A stretch of DNA of 64,000 nt from Aquanectria penicillioides (taxonomy: Eukaryota; Ascomycota; Sordariomycetes; Hypocreales; Nectriaceae), in the NCBI GenBank assembly GCA_003415625.1, contig PYIU01000002.1:2914001-2978000 (forward strand), given 5' to 3'. Under the pieces are notes generated by a model. That model did not search any database and had not been told where the DNA came from. It was given only the letters and a program-made list of their open reading frames with translations. Within the stretch, counting starts at the first letter, position 1, and every line of letters begins with the position of its first letter. Positions 12,001-25,318 of this stretch are shown here, in pieces. The position numbers and the translations under genes are program-made.

Positions 12001-15000
12001 TTTCCTCCGAGGTTTCCTTTCTTTTTCGTTCATGGGGGTGATGGCGGGAAAAGCCTCACTCTCCGAGCGGAAAGCATGGAACCACCTGCACACCATGCTT
12101 GCTTTTTTTTTCTTCTCCCAGTGTCGGTAGTTGGAGAGCCACTTGGTTCAGAACCACTTTTTGAAAGCTGGGTTCAATTTCGTCCCAGTAATCTGAGAGA
12201 TCACAATTCGGAAGCAAATTTCGCCAGCCAACTCCTCTTCAGTGGCGTGGAAGCCGGTGTACCACGCAGGGTATCTTCCCCTTCTGATGTGCGAGCTTGT
12301 CCATGCGAATCTAGGGCGCGCAATCTTCAACCTTGCCATGCACCTAAACAGAAACGGTGGCTTGCAAAAACTATTCGCGGAGTCAACTCTTGCACGGGTG
12401 TCATGAGGTATGAAAATGGAGTAATTGGGCATCTTGTAGGCCAACAGCATTTACAAAGGCGACAAACGTGAGGGAAAACACAAACTGTTCACTTCGGACA
12501 ACAACTGATCCTTGTCCCAGTTGGTGATTGCATCACGTGAACAAAGTATTGCCTCAACCTTATGCCCGCCTCTAATGGAAGATGTGCAAGCAATGAGGCT
12601 TTGGCTGAGCGCCTCCAATTACCACCACGACGTGGTCAGTTATCGGTGTGATAGTTCCAAGAGGGCAGGTGTGTTTGACATATCCCACGTAAACTAGACA
12701 CGATATCAAGATACAAAGCCCATTTCAGGTGACCCCCACTGAATGACAGATGGCCCTAGAGATTTGTGATAAGTGCTGGACGCTCGCTCGCTTTATCGGA
12801 TATGTAAAAACACTGTGGCACTGGTTTGGAGATAATGGATTAACTGAGTGGCCCGTGGGTGCTTTTAGTGGCGAGGTTGATAAGTTATTGATGATAACGC
12901 TGATCTTGTTTGTCCGGTGTCAGCATGGCTTGACACTTTAGTACTATCTGCTGGGGGACCGAAGCGGAGAGACCACCTGTTCTTTGAGGGGAAAAAGATG
13001 CGACGACCAGCCTAGCCATGAGCCCGGCGAACATTGCTTCGTATGGAATTACCGTGGTAACTCGTTCACGCCGAGGTGAGGACTTAACTGTTTCCACAGT
13101 TGCTAGATCATCAACATGGATTCTGGGGGCGACATCACGAACCGACCCGGCCACCAGTTCATATCATTGAATGGTGATCTCGCGTCATGCTGGGTTGGGG
13201 GCTTGAGATTGAGCTGGTGGGGTCTGAAACCTTCTCGAAGGCCCAGGGACATGGTCGGCGGAATGGCCTTTCGGTCAGGCAGGGGGTGAAGGCCTACGCT
13301 AGCTGGGGGGACCACCTATTCAGGGCATCCTGGATACGGGCTGATTTCAAGCTGCCTCCACACCTGGTCGGTCGTTACGTCGGGGCATGGTGTTGACTCG
13401 CGGTGAAGCGGACCATTCATGGCACCCACACACACCACGTCCGGTCTATCTACCTTGAGGAAGCTGTCAAGCTCTAATTTGCGACGCTCCTACGAAGTAG
13501 TAGCCGTCTCTGGGGTTGATCTGTGGGACCTACCAGGCAGTCCCATGTTGTTAATTGCATGAACGAGTCCCATCGCTTCGTCCGGGGAGGATATGTCAAA
13601 CAATGTCACAGCAAGGCTTAACACCGACGAGAGGACCTTACATGTACGTACGCATCCAGCCACCCAGTGTACGCCATGACGATAGTCTTGGCTGAGAGTC
13701 GCCACCAAAAGCACTGACACCAACACCATCACCAGATGAGGTACTGGGCCGACTGGCTACCAAAAGAAAATGCTGGTCTGAATGGAAGATAGGCGGCTGA
13801 GCCGCGGTCAAATCCCATGTCCGAGTCCGGCTAATGTGAACTAATGAAGATGTGTATCTGAGAGGGGATCTTCCAGAATCATGCCAAAATACTGCAAGCC
13901 CCACGCACAATGGGACAGTAAAGTATTGGATTCGTTAGAGTATCGTCGCGGTGCATTTCGCCGGGCTGAAATCCGGGGAGCTTCCTAAAGGCCGGAGGAC
14001 AGGGGTCTTTACAGTCCTAGTCGCCGTGGTTCTTATCAGCGAGATTGGCTGGCCACACGGCTACGTATCCGGGCCGTTACCCAAACCTCAGCACCTGGAT
14101 GCCAAGTCTCGCGAGTCTACATAGTATGGCCGCTGGAAGGGCCCCCGGTCTAGCGGCCTATTGAGACAGGACCACCCATCAGGGTCCATTCTTTGCTCCC
14201 CCGGCCAAGCCAAGCATGCTCGCTTCCAGGACGCCGTGCTGGGACCTCATAATGGTACCTACAGTCGGGTTGAATTGACCATTTTGGAGGCGTGCGGCCC
14301 CAGGTTGATTGAGGGTGGCCCGGGAGCCGCGCCATCAATGACACCCGCGCACGGTTGAAGGATGCAGGCGACCTCAATGAGACTTGAGCGTCTGAGTCGG
14401 CGAAACTGCACGACAGTTGCAGGCCCGGCAGGGAAAATTTTTTACTCGACGAGAGATGGATGTTGACCTCTCACATGCAACCTGACACCGCGGGCACGGG
14501 TTGAGATCCCAGGGACGTCGACTAGTCTGGGGTGGTGCGGTTGGTGCCAGACCCCGACGACCAACTGAATCCAGCACAACGGATCTCGTTGCTTGTCACT
14601 GCTGGCTGCTGGTCTGATCGGACACGGCCTAACCACAGCGGTGGCGGCGATGGCCAGCCCCAAAACGGCTAGAGGAGGGACACTATACTCCCACGTCCTG
14701 CGGTTTGGGGTCGGGAGTGGGAACGTGATGACTCGGTGCGGATCGTTAGGTAAGTGTCCACCGAGTTGCTCGCACGTACTACGTACGCATCTCTGCTGCT
14801 GCACCAGGCTGTGCGCAGCCGGTTCCGCGAGGCCCAAACCTAGTGCTAACAAGCCAACGGAGCTGACGACATCCTGGTGCTAGGGTCTGTGCCGTCCAGT
14901 GGCCTCTGCGCGACGGCGGTGTCGATAGCTTCAGAGCACGTTCCCTGGAGCTTATGCTATACAGGGAAGGCCGAAGGTCACAGAGGAGGATCAGTGGAGC

Positions 15001-18000
15001 AGATATGCTCGCCTGGACCGCCGTTGTCAAGGCTTCAGTGGTTGGTGATGTGATGCTCGATGGCGATTGATGGCGAGCGATGGTAGTAGCTGACGATTCT
15101 GGGGCAATCTGGTGCGAGCGGTCCGGCCGTAGCGGGTGAGCGTGGGCCATATCTGGATGGTGGATGGATAGGCACCGCGGGATGGTAGGATGAATGGACG
15201 GAAGGAATGGACGGATGGAGGGTGGCCACAGTGGAATCACAGAGTACGGATGAACCAGCAGTGTTTGTCAATACCTGAGGTATGTGTGTGCAATCATGGT
15301 GTACATAGGATGTTGGGGGTTGTACCTAGAGTGAGATGGGAATCGGATGCCTAGGTAGGTGTTTCTGGCTGTGTGAGGCATATGCACGTGTGTTTGTGTG
15401 TGTGCTTCCTCCACACCTACCTGAAGCAAGCCTGAGGCTGGAAGGAAGATGCATTGGATCGAGAGATGAAGCCTAGGGAAGGTGGGAGGAATGAGACGCC
15501 ACCATCCTGCACAGTTAGTGGTAGGCGTTGTCACCGTTGGCTCGCGTCCCCTTCGTCGTGCCGCGCCTGCCATCTTGGTAGGCGTGCTGGTGTGATGATG
15601 CGTTCGTGGGTGCTTCCTGCACAAGACTTGCTGGTGTCACAATGGCGAGGGTGGTGGCCACAACTGGCCACCGTTCCTGTTCCTGCATAATGGAGGCGTC
15701 AGAGCCTGCACTTGCGCTCGGGGGACTGCACTATGCCGTGCAATCTGCAACAGAGGACGCTATGCAAGGTACCAAGCAGCCCGCCTGTAGAAGGAACCCG
15801 GGTGTGCTGAGCGCTGAGGAGGGGAGGATGGACATTGGAGGCCACTGCATTGCCACGGGCGCATGCGAAGCTGGCCGGTCCCAGATACGACACCGACGCC
15901 ATCAGCGGGTTTGACCAACGACAACGACAGAGACCAGGAGGCCTAGACTCGGTAACCGCATCTTGGTTTGGTTTGAGCCCGCCATTGTTAGGTTAGGAAC
16001 CGAAGCTCTACTGTCACCAAACTGTGAGGCGCACTTGCCCGATATAGCAGGACGAGCAACGGGGTATCGCAGGCAGCAGAGACAAGAAAAGAACCGCATG
16101 ATTTGAGGGCCACCTTGTCGGCGTCGACGAAGACCCATGCCCTGGTAGGAAGGCCTGCGGCATCGACTTGAAGGCTGTCAAAATGGTTCGGCTCGCTGGG
16201 AATGGCTGCCTCTAGTGGCGACGATCGACAGCCGGCAGATGGGTAGAGAGCCCCTGGTCCTGGGACGGGAGCCCTGGAGAAGTGCGGACTATGCAGACAC
16301 GGAGGGTCCTGAGCGAGGGTCCATGTGAGGAGGGTCTTAAGGGCCTGGGGGGGGCCTGAAAGCCCGTCTAGAAGCCTCGAGGGGTGATGCCCTGAGAACT
16401 CAGGCAGAGCGAGGGTGTTATGCAGCGTCCTGAGTCGAGTCCCTGTACCGAAACCGTCAGCATCACCGCTATTATGCAGGCCCACGCACACTCATCCTCT
16501 CAGGCACACGCGTGGGTGGTGCTCCGGGGGTCGGTGGCTGCATAGCGAAATGAGGGCGCCGTTTTTTTTTTGTGCCGTGGTTGTGCGTAATAACTATCCA
16601 TCCACGGTCACTGCCCCGTGCGCTATGAGCCGAGTCTGCATAGTTCCTGGCTAATGCAACGTTGAGCACAGCGCCATCACGTCGTTTTATGCAAAGCTAG
16701 GGTTTCAGGTTTCATCGGCCTTGTGCTGGCCAATGGGACGGCATCCGGCGACTTGGTCCGGCACAATTGGAACGGCCACAATTCGGCCTAGCCGTTCATA
16801 ATCGGTGTACGGATACGTTGGCTTGCGATTATCTTTTTTCCCCAACCGCTTTCGTCTCGTCCTGTAGTCGGCTCCAGAAGGGAAGGTGGCAAGATATGGA
16901 GTATGGAGCCTAGTGGACGTCAAACCGCCAGACAAAGTTCAGACGAAACCCACGAGCGGAGAGACATCGGCCGGCCAGAAGAACCACACAGACTGAGGAT
17001 CATGTCATGGAGGCCATCTAGCGGCCTGCGCTAGACCAAAGCACAGGTTCGATGCCACGGGATGCCCACGAGTTGGTGAAGATTGTTTCACCTGCAAATG
17101 CCACAACGATGGGACCCCGCCCACCTACCTCTTGGGGAGCTTCTGGAACGTTGACACCCCGAGGCCAACGACACGGCCAATTTTTTTTTCTGGGGCGTTC
17201 TGTTACATTCTTTGGTAACAATTGCATGGAGGACACCCGTTCCGAGAAATAAGGTGCCCCAATTGGGAGAATGGCCGTTCGGTGGCATTTCCATGCTGAG
17301 CGAAGCGACCCAGATACCTGGGAATTACATACGGCTTCCAATACCCTTCTTGAACACCGCGGTCTCATTGTTGACATGTCGTTAATCATGGGCGGGGGCG
17401 GGCTCAATTCTATGCTCGCCGCCCACCACCCGGTCCCTTGGGACTGCCCTTCCGGGGGTCCAGATGCCTTCTTACTCTAGCAAAACTCCCAAACCCCGGC
17501 CACCCGTTGAACGTGCCCGAGCATTGTCACTGAGTCGCTCCAAGCCCTCTTACGACATGACACCACACATCGACAGACGGGGAGCGGGAGCAGGCGAAGC
17601 CACAAATGTTCAGATACCAGGCACATATTTTGTTTGATAAAGTTTAGGCCAGTAGCGCATTTCAAGGAAGATCCAGGGAGGATATCGCATTGACACGAGG
17701 GCAAGAGCGGCTGCGGGATTGGGAGATAACAGAGACGAGAACGTGGGACCGCCCGTTTTAGTGCAGATCTCGATCTCAGTAGTTCTCACCAAGTGGCCTC
17801 CTTGATCTGACTCGGTCACCGCGCTTCAATGGGGAGCAAGTTGATGATGACCCAGTGCGCTGGGGCGAGGCTGGGAGGCCGTCTTCGTTAGTCAATGGGC
17901 TCGGGGAATCATCATGGCAAGCCGGAGACCGGGGCCAGCACGAGAGGCGTCGGTGTCGTCGTCTTGGTTGACGAAGTAATCGCCGCCGCCGCTGTCGCCG

Positions 18001-21000
18001 CCGTATGCACAACTCCCCGGCACCGTGGCCGGAGATGCATGGTGCATGAAGCGTCGGTCTCGTGCGGTCGTGGGGACCGCTACTGCACTGGAGACAGCTG
18101 AGCAGGTTTCCCAGATATGCAGCCTTGGTGAGCGAGCGATGGAGGCGGCGCTGTTGGGCCTTCCTGGGACCTGGGTCTTGGGATAGAACGGGCCCGAAAA
18201 GGCACTGGAGCAGACGACAAACGCACCCGAAAGCCCAGACCAGGCGGGAAAAAGCAACGAGCCAAGGCGAGTGGCCCGACTGGCCCCTCCCGAAGAGCCA
18301 AAATGGCCCAAACGGCTCCCGAAAACTGCAATTGGCCGGGATCGGGGCCGGAGAATCGCTGGCTGCATCACTGCTTGGTCGACCTGGGTCGTGTAAGGGC
18401 CATGGGAGGGCTGCTCACAGTTGTGAGTGGCTGGGCCACTGTCCCGTCATATTTTTGTGTGTTTCGTATTCCATGGCACAACCTTGGCCCGCCGCCCTCT
18501 TGGTGCCCTATAGTGGTTGAGAGGCCACCGGTACGAGCCCTAATGGGTGCCTCTATGCCCACCGAGCACTACCAGGCACCGCCTAAGCCCCCAAGCCTCC
18601 AGCGTGGTGCGCAGCTTGATGCAAGCCTGCAACGGGCTGCGTAAGGTGCGTACGAAGTGCGAAACGCCGCTGAGCGGGACACGGCGATGCCACCAGTCGT
18701 AGACACGCACTTACGCAACACTGGCCGCTCACCTCATCCACCACACTTCTCTCGTCTCTTTTTCATTGTCATCGTCATCCGTTATCCACAATCCACTTTC
18801 CACAAAATCCACAAAATCCACAGCCCATACCCACTGGCACTGGCACAGCATTGGTACTGGCCCGCCCAAGTTACATACCCTAGGAGGAGGAAGTGCTATA
18901 GTGCCATAGTGCCATAATGCCACGAGTATCAACTGCCCAACTAGGTAGGTGCCTAAGGCCTCCCTCCCTCGTGCTGTCTAATGCACCAACCGTTGTGCGC
19001 GTTGCCGACGTCAGAGCTCCCGGGATTGCCGCATAAAATTAATCATAGTGGGGTCGTCGGTTTTTATCCAAATCCATCGGTACTGTATTTGGCACCGACG
19101 ATACGATGGCATGACGGCTCGTATTCCTGAGCTTTCCCAGTGTCACCCTCCGCGACAACCTTTGCCAGGTAGACTCGTAAATGGTGGAATCGGTGCGTGT
19201 AGCAACGTCACAGATGGCATTGACGGAATCCATACCCGGCCTGGATCGTCCATGCGGGTGGTGAGCAACAGAATCAGCCAGCGGCGAATGGGCAGGCAGT
19301 ACAATAGCAAACAGGTAAGCAATCAAGAAAGGCACTGATCAATCAGGGAATTCAGAACAATCAACCAAGAAATCTAGTTAGATACTTACCTCATCTGGTA
19401 GTCTGGTAGGCGCAGCACCACCTGAAAACCCACAGTCAGTAGTCGAAGGCTAACAGGCAATCCAGCCATCCAGCCATCCAGCATCTGCATCACTAACTGC
19501 CGGAGCAGTTTCCACCTGTTTCGCTCAACTCCGAACAGGTAGAAAGATCCAACCAGAGCCAGCAGAGGAACCACCACCACTACTGCTGGGTTGCCTCTGC
19601 TCCCAATGTCTCCCGCAGCCAGCCGGTGACGTCGGGCACTCCACGGCGGCTCTCAAGCGTCCAAGCAAAACCCAGCGTTTTGAGTGATCGGCGAGTGAGC
19701 CAGCGTGACGCCTCCATCTGTACCTTGCATTGGCCGACTGGAGGTGCATCGGAGCACAGCGCTCGAGGACGGCGGATGTGACACGACATCAGCCCAGCGA
19801 ATGGCTGTGCACATGTCGCGCTGGGCGTGGTGCACAACACTGTCCGAGTGGACAAGTCGCATTTGTGCACGGCCGTGATGAGCGAGTCGCGGTGATATGC
19901 GGTGATTCGCGGTGACTGGCGAGGGCGCCGTCCTATCAGTGGGCGAGATTATGCAGCCCTTGTGACGCGGTTTGCGTGCCACTTGGGATTTGTGATCGAA
20001 CTGGCGAGTGGGACCGCACCATGGCGCGTCGCCGTTTAGGATCTCGACATAACTCAAGAGCGCGTCTGGCATCCGTGGATCTCACTGGACTGGTAGCGGT
20101 GGCGGGTGAAGGGCGAAGCGTGAAGGGGGGGAGGACGACGGAGGCTGGCAGGCAGGCATGGGGGATGGGATAAGAGACAAGGCGAGTAAAAACTCGCCGT
20201 TCAGAGTTCAGAGCGAACGAGTGGATTGCACCAGCGCTTCAGTGGATTGTATTGTGTGGATTGTTGGATTGTGGCCACACCTACTCACAGACATGCATAC
20301 GCACGCACAAATTCGAGACCGCAAGATGAGCACAAGGTCTTGCACAAAAGCGACACAAGCGACGAGGGGAGGGAGCCGTACACCAATGCACAATCTAATG
20401 TACTGCACTACAGTACACTAATTTGCCCAGCTCGATATTCAGTCCGACATGGGTCCGTGTACAAGACTGGACTGGCTCCGGGCAGGTCTTCATATCGCGG
20501 GCCATCCGGGCGCGAGGGCCGTCCAGAATTAGAAAAGACTAGTGGCTGCGCCATGATGGGTGGTGTGGACGACACCACCGGACCTCCACCAGACAAGCCA
20601 GGGCCAGCCCATGGCACGCCAGTGCCAGCCAGGACCAGCCCAGCTCAGGCCGCATCTGATGTTTCCCTTGCCCCAGACACGGTCGGACAGGGGTTTGGGG
20701 ACTCTGCCGTCTGGCCCGCCGGGTGGGATGTGGATGTGGATATGGGATGTGGTGGATGTGGATCTTGGTGGGATGGGTCCTGGGTACCCACCTCTCTAAC
20801 CCTGGCTCCGTCGAGTGAGACAGGACGTGGAGGCGACGGAGGGTTTCCATCTGCCTATCGACCTTCTTTGGGTTGACCCGTGGGCGTCCAACGCTGACCT
20901 CGTCCTCGTACTTATCACTCCATGGTCCCCGTGCCCTCCAACGTTAGTTTTCTTCTTCATCCTAGGTATGATCGACAACCGTGTCGGATCTGGCGCTATA

Positions 21001-21400
21001 TGAATACTTCTTCCCTTTTATGACCGCTCGGTTCTTCCTTCTTTTGTGACTTGGTTTATTTGCTTGGATATCCTCGTCTTCGAGATTCCTTCCACATTCT
21101 TTACATCGCGGCCCTCTCGATACACGTCCTGCTCTGTCTTGTCCTGTCTTCAATCTAGACCAGCCAGACAAAGACGCTTGAGTCCCATGTACAACATCCT
21201 CAACAATACATCTCACCGAGTCACCCAATAGACAGCTACTGCTTCGCCAATAGCACTGTCGTCCATTCACTTCCGTTCAGGAACCGAACAACACACCTTC
21301 TTTAGGCCGACTGCCGCCAACTGCGAAGCAACTGTACAAATACAATAACCAAATACCTAATATTTAAACAACAATCTTCAATCGGAACCGATCAACTGTA
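9070..21400. other. 12-kb region without a supportable gene, upstream of the Msn2/Seb1-like regulator
   Basis: Between the divergent CRH-type gene and the Msn2-like gene I find only short ORFs (at most about 216 codons, at 20226-20876). They overlap on both strands and show no recognisable domain, signal peptide or consistent intron structure. Composition is ordinary for the window, with no obvious AT-rich, RIP-like blocks. I could not identify a transposase, reverse transcriptase, terminal repeat, tRNA or rRNA. The last 500-600 bp (about 20880-21468) look like promoter and 5' leader: GCTATATGAA near 20995, then pyrimidine-rich sequence. The stretch could hold a long regulatory region, non-coding RNA or decayed repeats; the sequence alone does not decide. 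Confidence 0.5.
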
Positions 21401-21458
21401 AATCAATCGACAACAAGGTTTGTGGCTCACGTATAAGTGCCTCGCTTCTTCGACAGCC

Positions 21459-21503
21459 ATGACTAACAATGGTCGCCTCTTACAGCAGCAATGGAAGCCA
21501 CCA
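21459..21503 (+). promoter_or_regulatory. Short upstream ORF overlapping the MSN2-like start
   Basis: An ATG at 21459 opens a 15-codon ORF in a different frame, ending at TGA 21501-21503, past the in-frame ATG at 21469. It would lower initiation at 21469 if it is in the mature mRNA. The same stretch also looks like the 3' end of an intron (GACTAAC then CTTACAG at 21481-21485), in which case this uORF is spliced out. Confidence 0.35.
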
Positions 21504-23339
21504 TGATGCCCCGGCCATGAGCCAAGCTCCCTTCTACTACTACAGCCCCGAGTCCAAGAACGAGGTGCGGCAACATTTCCCCGCCCAGCAGCCCATGCAG
21601 CAGCAGATGATGTTCCCCATGGTGCCCACGCTGCCCTCTACTCCCGTCTACTCGCGACCCAACTCGTCGAACTCGCAGCCTCCCACTCTCTACAGCAATG
21701 GCCCTGCGGTGATGACTCCCACTGCCTCCCCGCAGCCCATCTCCTACAACAAGCCTGCCATCATGCTTGAGACCGAGTTTTACGAGACTTCTTACTTTCC
21801 CTCGACACCGCCTCTGTCGACCTCTGGTAGCTCTATCGGCAGCCCCAACAGCTGCGAGATTCTCCAGACCCCCATGAACCCCATGTTCTCTGGTCTCGAT
21901 GGCATGGACGGTATCAAGGACGTCCTTGAGCCCGTCGAGACTTCAGTCCTGGACTGGTCTAGCTGCGGATCCCCCCCAATGACGCCTGGTAAGTAACTCT
22001 GTATTCAGTATATTTGGACAATGCACACGCTGCCCTCGCGCTGCCTATTTCCAACTTCCCTCAAAGACCATCAATGCACTGTGTATCAACCTAATTTTTG
22101 GTCAATGGCGGTGATTGTCTGGTAGTCAGTTGGCTGCCGCTCTCTAAATGGGTGGTGCGGCGGAGCAAAGTGCAGTGCGCTGTCATTAGTGGAGATTTCT
22201 TACGCTAACCCCGATTGGCAGTGTACCTTCAATCTCAACTCGGCAAGGTTCCCTCGCTTAGCAACACGCCTTCGCTCTCTCCTTCACCTGCCCCCTACGC
22301 GCGATCTGTCTCCTCGCCTGACCAGGACGTCGACTTCTGCGATCCTCGTAACCTCACCGTCTCTGCTGGCGCTGCCACCCTCGCTCCCGAGTTCACTTTG
22401 GCTCTGAGCGAGGAGGAGGTGAAGGCTGAGCAAGCCCAGGCTGCCGTTTCTGCCACCATTGCCCAACCCACTTTTGACTTCAACCCTGCTCTCCCCAGCG
22501 GGCTTGACTTTTCCGACCTCGAATCTGAGGACGACTTTGTCAACAGTCTCGTCAACCTCTCTGGCGAGCAGGCTGCTATTGACATTGGCCGACCTCGTGC
22601 TTGCACTGGATCCTCTGTTGTGTCTCTCGGCCACGGTAGCTTCATCGGCGACGAGGAGCTGTCTTTCGATGACGAGAGCTTCCAGTTCCCTACCATGCCC
22701 AGCCCCCCCACATCTGGTTGCTGTGAAGACGCCCACAAGGACAAACGTGTCAAGAAGAACACCTCCAAGAAGGACAACCATACTGTTGCTCCCATCATGA
22801 ACGTTGCCGCCAACGCCCAGTCTGTCGAGGCTCGGGAATCCTCCTCGCACGCCGCCGCAGAGCACTCTGACTCTGGCGCCTCGTCTGGTTCTGAGGCTAC
22901 TCCTGCTGCTCTCCCCGCCCCGGCTAATCGCCGTGGCCGCAAGCAGTCCCTCACTGAGGATCCCTCCAAGACATTCGTCTGTGATCTCTGCAACCGACGA
23001 TTCCGCCGTCAGGAGCATTTGAAGCGACACTACCGCTCCCTGCACACCCAAGAGAAGCCCTTTGAGTGCAACGAATGTGGCAAGAAGTTCTCCCGCAGCG
23101 ATAACCTTGCTCAGCATGCCCGAACCCATGGCAGTGGCGCTATCGTCATGAATCTCATTGATGACGCCGAGGCGCATGGCTTTGATGCTTCTATGGTACC
23201 ACAGCCCACCGCTGATGATTACAGCACCTACGGCAAGGTTCTTTTCCAGATTGCCTCGGAGGTGCCCGGCAGTGCCAGCGAGATGTCTTCGGATGAAGGC
23301 AGCGACCTGGGCAAGAAGAAGCGCAAGCGCTCGGACTAA
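21469..23339 (+). CDS. Msn2/Seb1-like C2H2 zinc-finger stress-response transcription factor
   Basis: Nuclear transcription factor of the Msn2/4-Seb1 type, which in fungi binds stress-response elements (AGGGG/CCCCT). Exons 21469-21988 and 22222-23339 are joined by a 233-bp intron with a GTAAGT donor and GCTAAC branch site, giving up to 545 residues. Two tandem C2H2 fingers lie near residues 424-476 ([19 protein letters not shown] and [19 protein letters not shown]), preceded by a basic NRRGRKQS. The long N-terminus is rich in Gln, Pro and Ser, and the C-terminus ends in a basic KKKRKRSD. The start is uncertain. The 21469 frame is open, but a probable 5' intron acceptor at 21485 would remove that ATG. 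Splicing there would leave MSQAPFYYY at 21517, or an ATG at 21491 that needs one extra base to join this frame. Confidence 0.85.
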
Positions 23340-25318
23340 ACTGGCTTGCCACGCGTAGAATGAATCAATCGGTTGAGAAAGTCAGCAGACAGCCTCGACA
23401 TATGCCCGATACGACGCTGACGACCTTCTTTCCTTCTTTTGGCCGCCCGCACCCCATTTTTTGCGGGTTGGCAGTAGGGTCATTTACAATCCTCGGGTAT
23501 TTGTCCACCAGCCCTTGGATGAAGGAGCAAGCAAAAAATAGTGCAAGCGGTTATGAAATGCATTTACACTTTTCGAGTTTTGTATCAACAAGTATCAGAA
23601 ACCTCCTTGCCACGCGAGAAACGATTCGGAGGATGAGTGGTTTTTTTATTTTTATTTTTGTGGGGGGTTTGATTTCAAAGTTTGCATTACACGGTCACCG
23701 ACAAAACCTCCCCGAACGGGGCCGAGCATGGAAAGAGATTATTTGGGATTTCTAGGAACACATGGCGCGTTGGGCGGATATATTGCTTCTCATTTGGAAT
23801 CAAGCTTGCATTGTTGGCGAGAGTCGTTGAGGAAGAGGTGGTAACGACAATGACGTCTGTCCAAAAAAAAATTGGCGGCTGCCGTTCTTACACTCGTTGT
23901 AATCACTTGAGCAGCGGACGCTGGTCCTTACGGCCTGCTCAGGCGACACCTACACTTGGAACCGTGGGAGGAGGAGGCTGATGGTCCCCTACCGGCCACA
24001 TTCTTGTGTTCATTTTGCTTCTTTGTCTGTCGTTTCCTGTTGCTGGATCGGAGCTGTCGAGTGCAGGAGTGTGCTGGTCACAATCATGGCAGGCACCTCA
24101 TTCCTCACAACAATGTACAATCTTAGAAAGAGTTTGACAGAAAGTCAATTTTTTACAATGCTGCCACACACTCTCTCTCTTCCCTAGCAACTGTGAATTT
24201 GATGATGATAACCAAACACTGCGTTCATACCTGTCGCCTGTTAGCCTCGTTTACAGTAAGCAAACTTTCTAATTGTGCCATAACTGGTCTCGACTCTATA
24301 ATCATGCCATGGGTTGCTTGAGTCATGGGGACCACCAATTCGCGTGAAGGACCAAACTCAATTGCCCAGCCGGCCGTGGAGGCGTGAACGGGGAAAGGCG
24401 CAACGTGGACGATCTGTTCGCGATGCCACGAACGCCTTAGCCCCATCGACACCTCCACAAGTCGTCCTGGTCGACGGAGAATTCAGTCGGGTCCAAGCCA
24501 AGGCTGGTACTGTGTAGTCGATCTCTGTTGGTACGGTCCCGCACGCACCGGCACGAGGCGACGACGCCTCTTTGGCCGGGATAGGCGACAGGACAGAATT
24601 CCCTATTCGGATTTCCCATTTAGAGGGCGAGTAAGGCAACTTCGATGAGTGGATTGGCTCATTTGCAGGTTCATTAGTTAGCATTGTGGTTGCGGGGCTG
24701 AGACCAATGATATCCGCGATCGCCCGCCCGGAAGATATCCCCGCCATGGAGCTGGACCTTTTTGTGGTGGTGGGACTATGAGATGAACGCCGCCGTCGAC
24801 GGGAGATTGCGTCAAGGATGGGATTGACATGGAACAGTGTCATTGACAACCTTGTAATCCTTGTCGAAGGCCCGAAGCCGTCCTCGTGGGTCCCGTTGCT
24901 GCTAGCTGGGGACCTTGGACGAGGCGTTGTTAGAGGCCAAAAGACAGACTGACGGAGTGAACCCATCGAGGAAGCTAGGCTTGCTAGTTCGCTGCCTACC
25001 TAGGTAGTTTGCGAGCCCGCCTAGGCTTTTGGTAGCTGTTGACGAGTGGCTCCACCCACTATCCGGCACCAACCCAAAACCTCCACTCTACATCTACAAC
25101 AGAGCCAAGTACCAATCGCGGCCAGCGCCGTTCAGGTGGCAGCCCAAACGCGACCGCATCGCCAATTTACCACCATTACCCCCGAACGCCTTCGTTCCTC
25201 ACCCCCCTCCCGAGGCACAAGTTCCCCGTCCCCGCTCTATGGGATTGACTCGTCCCGCTGTCACGGCCTATCAACTAGAAGCAACCAACCATCTGCCCAC
25301 ATCGACACCCTCACAACC
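23340..25318. other. Spacer between the Msn2-like gene and the DPH6-like gene
   Basis: Nearly 2 kb in tandem orientation. It should hold the 3' UTR of the zinc-finger gene and the promoter of the next one. A perfect 12-bp palindrome CTACCTAGGTAG lies at 24997-25008. Small ORFs here have no recognisable features. Confidence 0.5.

Noticed and set aside
12165..12195. tRNA T-arm-like CTGGG-TTCAA...CCCAG
   Set aside because: Loop is 11 nt and no other tRNA arms fit.
20226..20876. 216-codon ORF in the gene-free region
   Set aside because: No domain, Gly/Pro/Trp-rich low-complexity tail, overlapping ORFs on the other strand and no intron signals; it lies in the likely promoter of the zinc-finger gene.
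22284..23177. 297-codon antisense ORF across the zinc-finger gene
   Set aside because: A shadow of the codon bias of the sense gene; the sense frame has two intact C2H2 fingers.
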